Assembly: GCF_000381365.1 (NCBI RefSeq)
Contig: NZ_KB905468.1
Span: 1-64,000 of the forward strand
DNA length: 64,000 nt
Source: Bacteroides salyersiae WAL 10018 = DSM 18765 = JCM 12988
Lineage (GTDB): Bacteria; Bacteroidota; Bacteroidia; Bacteroidales; Bacteroidaceae
Reading direction: 5' to 3'
Position numbers and translations under genes: made by a program. The notes beneath the pieces are model-generated. The model did no database searches, had not been told where the DNA came from, and was given only the letters and a program-made list of their open reading frames with translations. Shown here piece by piece: positions 44,526 to 52,902 of the stretch (its first letter is position 1; the number at the start of each line of letters is the position of its first letter).

Positions 44526-47495
44526 TCACATTTCCGGCATCATCACCACTCCTTGTTTCTTCTTACCATCCATTTTTACCACTATCGGCTTTTCAAAACG
44601 CACATGCCGCAAGAACTTTGTTTCTTCAACGGCCGGCTGTGCGTTCAGGAAGTCCTGATTATAAACTCCATCATTCATAAAAGCATTGATGGTGAAATAT
44701 CCCACTCCAAACGAAGTCAGGTTCTGGAAGAAATGAGTACCTTGACTCGGATCTACCCGGTAATTGGTCAATCCGGCCTCAACGATAACACGAGCTGCTG
44801 AGATATGCGGCCACTTGACAGGAATACCCAACCAGGTATCACTGCTTCCCCACCTTCCGGGACCAACCAGCACATAATTCTTTCCTTCATTAAGGAACTG
44901 CTGATTCATTTTTTCTATTTCCCAAGCAATGGTCTGGTTATTAGAAGCACTGTACCCATCGGTTTTGACATAAACAATATCATACACCTCATTCATAATG
45001 CCATGTCCCAAAGAATTGTTGGAACGCAGAATGACATCTTCGTCCGGAATGGCTGTGAGATCCTCATCCAGCATCTCCTTCGTATCGACGATCGGGCGTA
45101 TCTGTAAAAGATAAAAAGTACCGGTCTTATCCTGCTCACGGCTCATGGTCGCTGCAAATTCAATCTCCACAGGACGGCGCATCTCACGTTCGCCATACTT
45201 CAGAACCAATTGCAGGATACGCGCCAATGGGAACACGTCGTGTTGCAAGATATTGGCAAAAGTAATCACCTTACGCCCACCCGGATAAAGTCCGTCCCGG
45301 ATGATCTGGTCATAAGGATCATAAGTAGAAGCAAGATAACGCAACGAACCGTCTTTTTCCGCCTCTTTGACGTGAAGTTTCAGCAGATTAAATCCGTCGT
45401 CAATGGAAAAATCTTCACCGGCATTCTTTAAATCCAACGCATAGAAGCGGGTCTGTGTCTCTTTCAGGGCAATCTCCATCTCACTGGTCTGCAACACCTG
45501 ATTGGGATGATAGGGAGAGAAACGAAGCGTCATTCCTCCTTCCACAATATACTTTCCGAGACCGAGAGCCAGATTCACCGTACCCTCTTCCGCCTTTTCG
45601 TCTCCGAGAGGGTAGTAATTAAGCGAACGGGCTACACCCGACATGGACGGATAATAACGGTCACCATATTGATTGCCGACTACTTCTTGCAGAATAACGG
45701 CCATCTTTTCCTGATCGATCACATTGGACGTTGCCTGCATATATGCCTTGCTATCCTTGAAATAAACTGAAGCATATACTCCTTTGATTGCATCGGAAAG
45801 CATCCGGAGCATCTCATATTTATCATCCAGATAAGGAATCATATAAGTATTATAAATACCGGCAAACGGCTGGTAGTGAGAATCTTCAAGGAGCGAAGAC
45901 GAACGAATGGCAATGGGCGACTTCACCACATCGAAGAACGTGAAGAAATCCTCTACCAGACGGTCGGGCAGCTTCGCTTTCAGAAAATAGCGAAGAATGA
46001 CATCATCATCGGCATCCGAAAGAGCTACCTGATACAGATTGTTGCTATCCATAAACTCGTCAAAGACATCGGTACAGAGCACCACTGTCTTCGGAATGGC
46101 AACACGGGCATTCTCAAACTCCTCAAATTCCGGATGCCGCTTCACCATATTGTCAATGAAAGCCAGACCACGGCCTTTTCCACCCAAAGAGCCATCACCG
46201 ATACGGGCAAAATTGGAATAACGGTCGAAACGGTCGCGCTTGAAAACGGCAACCACTCCCTGATTCTTCATCTTGCGGTATTTCACAATGGCTTCAAAGA
46301 TAATCCGCCGGTGAGCGTCCACATCCTGAAGACTGTTCCAGGTGATCGGTTTAAGAAATTCGGCAACCGGGAACATGGCGCGCGAATACAGCCAACGGGA
46401 TACATGATTGCGGGAAATATGATACAAAAACGATTCGGCAGGCACGGCAAACAGAATATTCTGTAACTCTTTCAGATTCCGCACACGGGCAATCTCCTCC
46501 CCTGTTTCCGGATTACGGAAAACAAAATCACCGAAGCCGAAATTATCGGATACAATGCGACGCAAATCCACGTCCATCTTTTTGGAGTTCTTATCGATAA
46601 AGCTGGCACCATACTTCGCCGCATACAAAGCATTTTCCGACTCGGACGACTGGATGATAAGAGGCACAAACGGGTCTTCCCTCCGGATAGCAGCACAAAG
46701 TTTAATACCAGCCAGCCCGTCTTTCTCGCCACGCTCCACACGAGGAAAACGAACATCGGTGATTACTCCCAGTATATTATTCTTATATTTCTCATATATC
46801 GTGATAGCCTCGTCATAGGTACGCGCCAGCACTATTTTAGGACGCCCACGCATACGCAACGTCCGTTGGTGGGCATTCAAAGCCTCCGTAGAAAACTCCT
46901 GGCTTTGCTTCAAAACGAATTTATACAGATTGGGAAGCACAGAAGAGTAAAAACGGATGCCGTCTTCAACCAACAGGATCAACTGCACTCCCACTTCCGC
47001 CACATCATGCTCCAAATTCATTTTATCTTCTATCAACTTGATGATGGACACCAGCAAATCCGTATTGCCCAACCAACAGAACACGTAATCGAACGCACTC
47101 AGATCCTCATCGGCAATACGCGCCGTAATGCCATGGCTGAACGGGGTAAGAATCACGATAGGAATATGTTCGTACAAGCTCTTGATATGCCTTCCGATAT
47201 CAAAACTGTCATTATCACCCGTACTCGGCATACAGATAACGAGATCAAATGTCATATTTTCAAGCAGCGTCAATGCCTCTTCTTCTGTAGAAACCTGCGA
47301 AAAGCGAGGGGGATAACGAAGGGAAAGAGAGGTATATTCATTGAAGATCTTTTCATCGATGCGCCCGTCATCCTCAAGCATAAATGCGTCGTATGGATTA
47401 GCAATCAACAAAACATTGAATATACGCCGCGTCATCAGATTGGCAAACTGCGTATCTTTGAAATAAAGCTGGTTTAATTTGTATTTACTGAGCAT
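44526..47495 (-). CDS. REC-domain / PEP-synthase-type ATP-grasp protein
   Basis: The 989-residue protein starts at ATG 47495; the frame to 47606 adds a non-conserved-looking leader. Residues 25-160 form a degenerate receiver-like fold. Residues 171-320 look like a working receiver: Glu177/Asp178 (LLVEDG), phospho-site Asp247 (VITDVRFP) and Lys302 (FIDKNS). From about 430 onward is a PPDK/PEP-synthase N-terminal ATP-grasp domain (GSLGGKGRGL, AIRSSSLLED, FAGIYNTYM, and FYLLQIRPI). There is no swivelling His domain (no GGxTSHAA) and no TIM barrel, so it cannot be a complete PEP synthase although databases may label it so. It lies between gdhA and gdhB. Confidence 0.82.
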   Translation of the reverse strand: MLSKYKLNQLYFKDTQFANLMTRRIFNVLLIANPYDAFMLEDDGRIDEKIFNEYTSLSLRYPPRFSQVSTEEEALTLLENMTFDLVICMPSTGDNDSFDIGRHIKSLYEHIPIVILTPFSHGITARIADEDLSAFDYVFCWLGNTDLLVSIIKLIEDKMNLEHDVAEVGVQLILLVEDGIRFYSSVLPNLYKFVLKQSQEFSTEALNAHQRTLRMRGRPKIVLARTYDEAITIYEKYKNNILGVITDVRFPRVERGEKDGLAGIKLCAAIRREDPFVPLIIQSSESENALYAAKYGASFIDKNSKKMDVDLRRIVSDNFGFGDFVFRNPETGEEIARVRNLKELQNILFAVPAESFLYHISRNHVSRWLYSRAMFPVAEFLKPITWNSLQDVDAHRRIIFEAIVKYRKMKNQGVVAVFKRDRFDRYSNFARIGDGSLGGKGRGLAFIDNMVKRHPEFEEFENARVAIPKTVVLCTDVFDEFMDSNNLYQVALSDADDDVILRYFLKAKLPDRLVEDFFTFFDVVKSPIAIRSSSLLEDSHYQPFAGIYNTYMIPYLDDKYEMLRMLSDAIKGVYASVYFKDSKAYMQATSNVIDQEKMAVILQEVVGNQYGDRYYPSMSGVARSLNYYPLGDEKAEEGTVNLALGLGKYIVEGGMTLRFSPYHPNQVLQTSEMEIALKETQTRFYALDLKNAGEDFSIDDGFNLLKLHVKEAEKDGSLRYLASTYDPYDQIIRDGLYPGGRKVITFANILQHDVFPLARILQLVLKYGEREMRRPVEIEFAATMSREQDKTGTFYLLQIRPIVDTKEMLDEDLTAIPDEDVILRSNNSLGHGIMNEVYDIVYVKTDGYSASNNQTIAWEIEKMNQQFLNEGKNYVLVGPGRWGSSDTWLGIPVKWPHISAARVIVEAGLTNYRVDPSQGTHFFQNLTSFGVGYFTINAFMNDGVYNQDFLNAQPAVEETKFLRHVRFEKPIVVKMDGKKKQGVVMMPEM

Positions 47496-47656
47496 GGGTT
47501 TTCCTGTGGTTAAAAATCGACAGACAAAGTTCGCTTCTTTTATCGTGAAATGCAAATGAAGAGAGAAGAGAAATGAATTTTTAGATAACAAAGGCGGTAA
47601 TTTCATTACTTCTCTCTATATTTGTATTTTAAGTCAATACAAACAACTTATTAACA

Positions 47657-49768
47657 ATGAAAAAAACAATCCTATTACTTAGTGGAATCATGGTTATGTC
47701 ATGTACACCTCAACAAAAGAAGTTAACTTACCCCAAAGCGGAGAAAGTAGACACCGTAGACGTATATTTCGGAACGGAAGTAGCCGATCCTTATCGTTGG
47801 CTGGAAAATGATACGAGTGCAGCTACGGCCGCCTGGGTAGAGGCAGAAAACAAGGTAACCAACGAATATCTGGCTCAGATTCCTTTCAGAAAACAGTTAT
47901 TGGAGCGGTTGACCAACCTCGCTAATTATGAAAAAATAGGTGCGCCATTCAAAAAACACGGTAAGTATTACTTTTACAAAAATGACGGTCTCCAGAACCA
48001 AAGCGTGCTCTACGTGCAGGATTCACTCGAAGGAGAACCGCGTGTATTCCTCGACCCGAATAAATTATCGGACGATGGCACGGTAGCATTGACAGGCCTT
48101 TCTTTCTCCCATGATGGAAAATATGCTGCTTACACCATTTCACGCAGCGGGTCGGACTGGACGGAAATATACGTGCTGGATACCGCTACCGGCCAGTTGC
48201 TCGACGACCACATCGAATGGGCAAAGTTTACAGGAGCAGCCTGGCAGGGAGACGGTTTCTACTATAGCGCCTATGATGCCCCGGTAAAAGGCAAAGAATT
48301 CTCTAACGTAAACGAAAACCATAAGGTATATTATCATAAGATAGGTACTCCCCAGACAGAGGATAAGTTGATTTATCAGAATCCGGCATATCCGAAACGT
48401 TTCTATTATACCGGCACAAGCGAAGACGAACGGATTCTCTTTGTATACGAATCCGGTGCAGGAAGAGGTAACAATCTGTTCATAAAGGACTTGAAGAAAG
48501 CCAATGCTCCTTTTATACAGTTGACTACAGACTTTGATTATCAATATTCTCCGATTGAAGTTATCGATAATAATGTCTATATATTCACCAATTACGGCGC
48601 ACCTAAAAACCGGATTATGGTAGCCGATATCAATAATCCGAAACTTGAAAACTGGAAAGAACTCATACCTGAGATGGAATCTGTTCTGTCGAGCGCAGAA
48701 GTCATCGGAGGAAAACTATTCCTGACTTATGACAAGGATGCCTCCAATCATGCTTATGTTTACAGCCAAAAAGGAGAACACATGCACGAAATCAAGCTTC
48801 CGTCATTAGGTTCCGTCGGTTTTAGCGGCACGAAAGACGACAAAGAATGTTTCTTTGTATTCACCTCTTTCACTACTCCGGGCACTATTTATAAATATGA
48901 CATGGATAAGAATTCTTACGAGCTCTACCGCGCTCCGAAAGTAGAATTCAACTCCGATGACTTTGTAACGGAACAAGCATTCTTCCCCAGTAAAGATGGT
49001 ATCATGATTCCGATGTTCCTTACTTATAAGAAAGACCTGGAAAGAAATGGAAACAATCCGGTATTCCTTTATGGCTATGGCGGTTTTGGCATCAGTCTCA
49101 ATCCCGGATTTACAACTTCCCGCATCCCGTTCCTGGAAAACGGAGGTATCTATGCACAGGTCAATCTGCGTGGCGGTAGCGAATACGGCGAGGAATGGCA
49201 CATAGCCGGTACCAAAATGCAAAAGCAGAATGTATTCAATGACTTTATATCAGCAGCCGAATATCTTATCAATAACAAATACACCAATCCGGATAAAATT
49301 GCCATCGTAGGCGGTTCGAACGGCGGTCTGCTGGTAGGTGCGTGCATGACTCAGCGTCCCGACCTGTTCAAAGTAGCCATCCCGCAGGTAGGAGTAATGG
49401 ATATGCTTCGTTATCATAAATTCACAATCGGCTGGAACTGGGCAAGCGACTACGGCACAAGTGAAGACAGCCAAGAAATGTTCGAATACTTGAAAGGTTA
49501 CTCCCCGTTACACAACCTGAAACCCGGCACTAAATATCCGGCAACCATGGTTACAACAGCCGACCATGACGATCGCGTGGTTCCTGCGCATTCATTTAAA
49601 TTCGCCGCCACCTTGCAGGAATGCAATGACGGCACCAATCCGACGATTATCCGTATCGACAGTAAAGCCGGACATGGGGCAGGTAAACCGATGGCCAAAG
49701 TATTGGAGGAACAAGCCGATATTTATGGGTTTATCATGTACAACCTAAAAATGAAGCCCGCATTCTAA
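47657..49768 (+). CDS. prolyl oligopeptidase family serine peptidase (S9A), lipoprotein
   Basis: The 703-residue protein has a lipoprotein signal (LLLSGIMVMSC, modified Cys about 16). The N-terminal prolyl-oligopeptidase start (VADPYRWLENDTS) is followed by a seven-bladed propeller and the alpha/beta-hydrolase domain, with Ser554 in GGSNGGLL, Asp639 in ADHDDRVVP and His673 in GHGAGKP. It cleaves short proline-containing peptides, probably in the periplasm or at the outer membrane. It diverges from the REC/ATP-grasp gene. A perfect 46-bp inverted repeat follows. Confidence 0.93.
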   Translation: MKKTILLLSGIMVMSCTPQQKKLTYPKAEKVDTVDVYFGTEVADPYRWLENDTSAATAAWVEAENKVTNEYLAQIPFRKQLLERLTNLANYEKIGAPFKKHGKYYFYKNDGLQNQSVLYVQDSLEGEPRVFLDPNKLSDDGTVALTGLSFSHDGKYAAYTISRSGSDWTEIYVLDTATGQLLDDHIEWAKFTGAAWQGDGFYYSAYDAPVKGKEFSNVNENHKVYYHKIGTPQTEDKLIYQNPAYPKRFYYTGTSEDERILFVYESGAGRGNNLFIKDLKKANAPFIQLTTDFDYQYSPIEVIDNNVYIFTNYGAPKNRIMVADINNPKLENWKELIPEMESVLSSAEVIGGKLFLTYDKDASNHAYVYSQKGEHMHEIKLPSLGSVGFSGTKDDKECFFVFTSFTTPGTIYKYDMDKNSYELYRAPKVEFNSDDFVTEQAFFPSKDGIMIPMFLTYKKDLERNGNNPVFLYGYGGFGISLNPGFTTSRIPFLENGGIYAQVNLRGGSEYGEEWHIAGTKMQKQNVFNDFISAAEYLINNKYTNPDKIAIVGGSNGGLLVGACMTQRPDLFKVAIPQVGVMDMLRYHKFTIGWNWASDYGTSEDSQEMFEYLKGYSPLHNLKPGTKYPATMVTTADHDDRVVPAHSFKFAATLQECNDGTNPTIIRIDSKAGHGAGKPMAKVLEEQADIYGFIMYNLKMKPAF

Positions 49769-49777
49769 AAAAAGAAT

Positions 49778-49920
49778 AAGAGGAAGGGATTTACGATTAG
49801 ACGATTTACTATTTACGATTGAAATTACACAAACTCCCATATATCCTTATATTATTACGGAATATAGTAGTTGCTTCAATCGTAAATAGTAAATCGTCTA
49901 ATCGTAAATCCCTTCCTCTT
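49778..49920. repeat. perfect 46-bp inverted repeat
   Basis: 49778-49823 and 49875-49920 are exact inverted copies with a 51-base spacer; the arms contain repeated TTTACGATT and ACGATTTACTATTTACGATT microunits. It fills most of the gap between the peptidase gene and gdhB. There is no gene within. It could terminate the peptidase transcript, but the size far exceeds a normal terminator. Confidence 0.85.
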
Positions 49921-50022
49921 GTCTAATCATAATCCCTTTGATCTGCCCACCCCCTAACTATCATTTTATCATTATTTAGCGAAAATATATTCATAAAACA
50001 TACATATATTGAAAAGTTTTCC

Positions 50023-50030
50023 TATATTTG
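50023..50030 (+). promoter_or_regulatory. -7 element of gdhB
   Basis: TATATTTG, 53 bases before the start codon; no clear -33 TTTG, which may mean activated expression. Confidence 0.55.
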
Positions 50031-50082
50031 CAGTGTCACCAGTTGACATTTTATCAGAATTAACCTTTTAAAACATAGTATT

Positions 50083-51420
50083 ATGAATATTCAGAAAATT
50101 ATGTCCTCTCTTGAGGCAAAGCATCCCGGTGAATCTGAGTACCTCCAGGCAGTCAAAGAAGTACTTCTCTCTATTGAAGATATATACAATCAACATCCAG
50201 AATTTGAAAAAGCCAAAATAATCGAAAGGCTTGTAGAACCGGATCGCATCTTTACATTCCGCGTGACGTGGGTAGACGACAAAGGTGAAGTACAAACCAA
50301 TTTAGGTTATCGCGTACAATTCAATAATGCGATCGGCCCGTACAAAGGCGGTATCCGTTTCCATGCTTCAGTAACCCTGTCTATTCTGAAATTCTTAGGT
50401 TTCGAACAGACTTTCAAGAATGCACTGACTACCCTTCCGATGGGCGGCGGTAAAGGTGGTTCCGATTTCTCTCCACGTGGTAAAAGCGATGCGGAAATTA
50501 TGCGCTTCTGCCAGGCCTTCATGCTTGAACTATGGCGTCATATAGGGCCGGACATGGATGTACCTGCCGGTGACATAGGCGTAGGAGGCCGTGAAGTGGG
50601 CTATATGTTCGGTATGTACAAGAAGCTGACACGCGAACACACCGGAACCTTTACCGGTAAAGGCATGGAATTCGGAGGTTCGCTCATTCGTCCGGAAGCT
50701 ACCGGTTTTGGCGCCTGCTATTTTGTTCAGCAGATGTTGAAAGATAAAGGAACGAGTTTCGAAGGCAAGACAGTGGCTATCTCAGGTTTTGGTAACGTAG
50801 CATGGGGAGCGGCAACAAAAGCAACGGAATTGGGAGCGAAAGTAGTTACCATCTCCGGTCCCGACGGCTACATTTATGATCCGGATGGCATCTCCGGCGA
50901 AAAGATCGATTATATGCTCGAGCTTCGTGCCAGTGGCAATGATATCGTAGCACCTTATGCAGAACAATATCCGAATGCCACATTCTATGCAGGCAAGAAA
51001 CCCTGGGAACAGAAAGTGGATATCGCCATGCCTTGCGCTACTCAGAACGAAGTAAACGAAGAGGATGCCAAACAACTGGTTGCCAACGGAGTTATGTGCG
51101 TAGGTGAAGTATCGAACATGGGATGCCGTCCCGAAGCAATCGACACCTTCCTTGCTGCAAAAATCATGTATGGCCCGGGTAAAGCTGTCAATGCAGGCGG
51201 TGTAGCGACTTCCGGTCTGGAGATGACCCAAAACGCAATGCATATCTCCTGGAGTGCCGAAGAAGTGGACAAACATCTCCATCAGATCATGAGTGACATC
51301 CATACCCAATGCGTAAAATATGGTACTGAAAATAACGGTTATATCAATTATATGAAAGGTGCCAACATTGCAGGATTCATGAAAGTGGCCCACGCAATGA
51401 TGGGGCAAGGAATCATCTGA
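50083..51420 (+). CDS. gdhB: glutamate dehydrogenase, NAD(H)-type paralogue
   Basis: The 445-residue protein is a close paralogue of gdhA with the same catalytic sites (GPYKGGIRFH, PMGGGKGG, PAGDIGVGGREVG). Its nucleotide site differs: ISGFGNVAWGAATK and then ISGPDGYIYDPDG, which matches the NAD-specific Clostridium symbiosum enzyme, as I remember it, rather than the SDS pattern of NADP enzymes. KVDIAMPCATQNEVN also follows the NAD form. It probably works with NAD(H), degrading glutamate or assimilating ammonium under different supply. The cofactor call is an inference from motif comparison. It is preceded by its own -7 box and followed by no clear hairpin. Confidence 0.9.
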   Translation: MNIQKIMSSLEAKHPGESEYLQAVKEVLLSIEDIYNQHPEFEKAKIIERLVEPDRIFTFRVTWVDDKGEVQTNLGYRVQFNNAIGPYKGGIRFHASVTLSILKFLGFEQTFKNALTTLPMGGGKGGSDFSPRGKSDAEIMRFCQAFMLELWRHIGPDMDVPAGDIGVGGREVGYMFGMYKKLTREHTGTFTGKGMEFGGSLIRPEATGFGACYFVQQMLKDKGTSFEGKTVAISGFGNVAWGAATKATELGAKVVTISGPDGYIYDPDGISGEKIDYMLELRASGNDIVAPYAEQYPNATFYAGKKPWEQKVDIAMPCATQNEVNEEDAKQLVANGVMCVGEVSNMGCRPEAIDTFLAAKIMYGPGKAVNAGGVATSGLEMTQNAMHISWSAEEVDKHLHQIMSDIHTQCVKYGTENNGYINYMKGANIAGFMKVAHAMMGQGII

Positions 51421-51519
51421 TCGGATAGTAAAAACTTTGTTTAGTTGTATTTGTATTTGTGGTTTACGCTGCTTACCTCCTGTGACAGGACGTAGGTAGC
51501 GTACTTTTTTTTCCGAAGG

Positions 51520-51550
51520 TTTCATTTTCAACTAAAATAACCTAACTTTG
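51520..51550 (+). promoter_or_regulatory. promoter of the M24 peptidase gene
   Basis: TTTC (51520-51523), a 19-base spacer and TAACTTTG (51543-51550). The element overlaps the possible TTG start at 51548, which rules that start out. Confidence 0.65.
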
Positions 51551-51580
51551 CATCATGAAATCAAAAAACATAATATTGAA

Positions 51581-52744
51581 ATGTTACAACCGGAATTAAA
51601 ATTACGCCGCGATAAAATTCGCTGGCTTATGGCCCAACAAGGCATCGATGCCGCACTGATCACTTGCAATGTAAATCTGCTCTATACGTATGGCCGCGTT
51701 GTCAGCGGATATCTATACCTGCCGCTTAACGCTCCCGCCCGTCTGTTTATAAAGCGCCCGAATACCATTTCGGGAGAACATATTTTCTCTGTCCGTAAAC
51801 CGGAACAGATTCCGGGTATTCTGAAGGAAGAAAAATTACCTATGCCTACCAAACTGATGTTGGAAGGTGACGAACTGCCTTACACGGAATACATACGGCT
51901 GGCAGCTTTATTCCCTGATGCAGAAGTTGTCAATGGAACCCCGGTTATCCGTCAGGCACGCAGCACCAAGACAGCCATTGAAATCGAAATGTTTCGCCGT
52001 TCGGGCATTGCACACGCCAAAGCATACGACCGGATTCCCTCTGTTTATCGTCCGGGAATGACCGACCGTGAACTATCCATCGAAATTGAACGCTTGATGC
52101 GCCTTGAAGGCTCTTTGGGTATCTTCCGGGTGTTCGGCCAGAGTATGGAAATTTTCATGGGAAGCGTATTGACCGGTGATAATGCCGCCACTCCCTCCCC
52201 ATACGACTTTGCCTTAGGTGGCGAGGGGCTCGATCCTGCTCTACCCGGCGGTGTCAACAACACTCTTTTAAAAGAAGGACAAAGCGTAATGGTAGATTTA
52301 GGAGGGAATTTCAACGGATACATGGGCGATATGAGCCGTGTCTTCTCCATTGGCAAACTCAATGAAAAAGCTTACACAGCACATCAGGTTTGTCTGGATA
52401 TACAAAACGAGGTCGCTTCGTTAGCCAAACCGGGAACCGTATGCGAAGATTTATACAATACGGCTATCGACATGGTTACAAAAGCGGGATTTGCAGAATA
52501 TTTCATGGGAATCAGCCAACAGGCACGCTTTATCGGTCATGGCATCGGGTTGGAAATAAATGAAATGCCGGTGCTGGCACCACGCATGAAGCAGGAATTG
52601 GAACCGGGCATGGTATTTGCACTCGAACCGAAAATCGTATTACCGGGCATAGGCCCTGTAGGAATCGAAAACTCATGGGTGGTAACCAGCGAAGGAGTAG
52701 AAAAACTAACCATCTGTAACGAAGAGATTATCGAATTGAAATAA
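51581..52744 (+). CDS. M24-family metallopeptidase (Xaa-Pro dipeptidase-like)
   Basis: The 387-residue protein has the creatinase-like N domain (about 1-130) and a pita-bread catalytic domain. Metal ligands of the M24B pattern are visible: Asp in VMVDLGGNFNGYMGDMSRVF (two Asp), His in GHGIGLEINEMP, Glu in FALEPKI and Glu in VGIENSWVV. It should remove or cleave X-Pro peptides in the cytosol, complementary to the prolyl oligopeptidase nearby. Start ATG 51581 is chosen because the promoter covers the earlier TTG. A bidirectional terminator follows. Confidence 0.88.
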   Translation: MLQPELKLRRDKIRWLMAQQGIDAALITCNVNLLYTYGRVVSGYLYLPLNAPARLFIKRPNTISGEHIFSVRKPEQIPGILKEEKLPMPTKLMLEGDELPYTEYIRLAALFPDAEVVNGTPVIRQARSTKTAIEIEMFRRSGIAHAKAYDRIPSVYRPGMTDRELSIEIERLMRLEGSLGIFRVFGQSMEIFMGSVLTGDNAATPSPYDFALGGEGLDPALPGGVNNTLLKEGQSVMVDLGGNFNGYMGDMSRVFSIGKLNEKAYTAHQVCLDIQNEVASLAKPGTVCEDLYNTAIDMVTKAGFAEYFMGISQQARFIGHGIGLEINEMPVLAPRMKQELEPGMVFALEPKIVLPGIGPVGIENSWVVTSEGVEKLTICNEEIIELK

Positions 52745-52796
52745 GTATCCGATATAATAAGCCTGTGAGCTACCGTATCTTGGAAATTACCACATA

Positions 52797-52841
52797 AAGA
52801 AAGGCTACGACCGATGTACTCCATCATTCGCAGCCTTTCTT
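52797..52841. terminator. bidirectional terminator between the M24 and caspase genes
   Basis: AAGAAAGGCT (52797-52806) pairs with AGCCTTTCTT (52832-52841); inner CGA/TCG and GATG/CATC pairs extend the stem. Confidence 0.8.
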
Positions 52842-52902
52842 ACTTAAAGCATATAATCCTACCGCACCGTATTTATCCGGATTTATACTCCTTATTCAGT
52901 CC

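Noticed and set aside
44526..47495. Complete PEP synthase
   Set aside because: No swivelling phospho-His domain or PEP-binding barrel is present; only the ATP-grasp half is seen.
51548..51580. TTG start of the M24 peptidase at 51548
   Set aside because: It overlaps the TAACTTTG promoter element.
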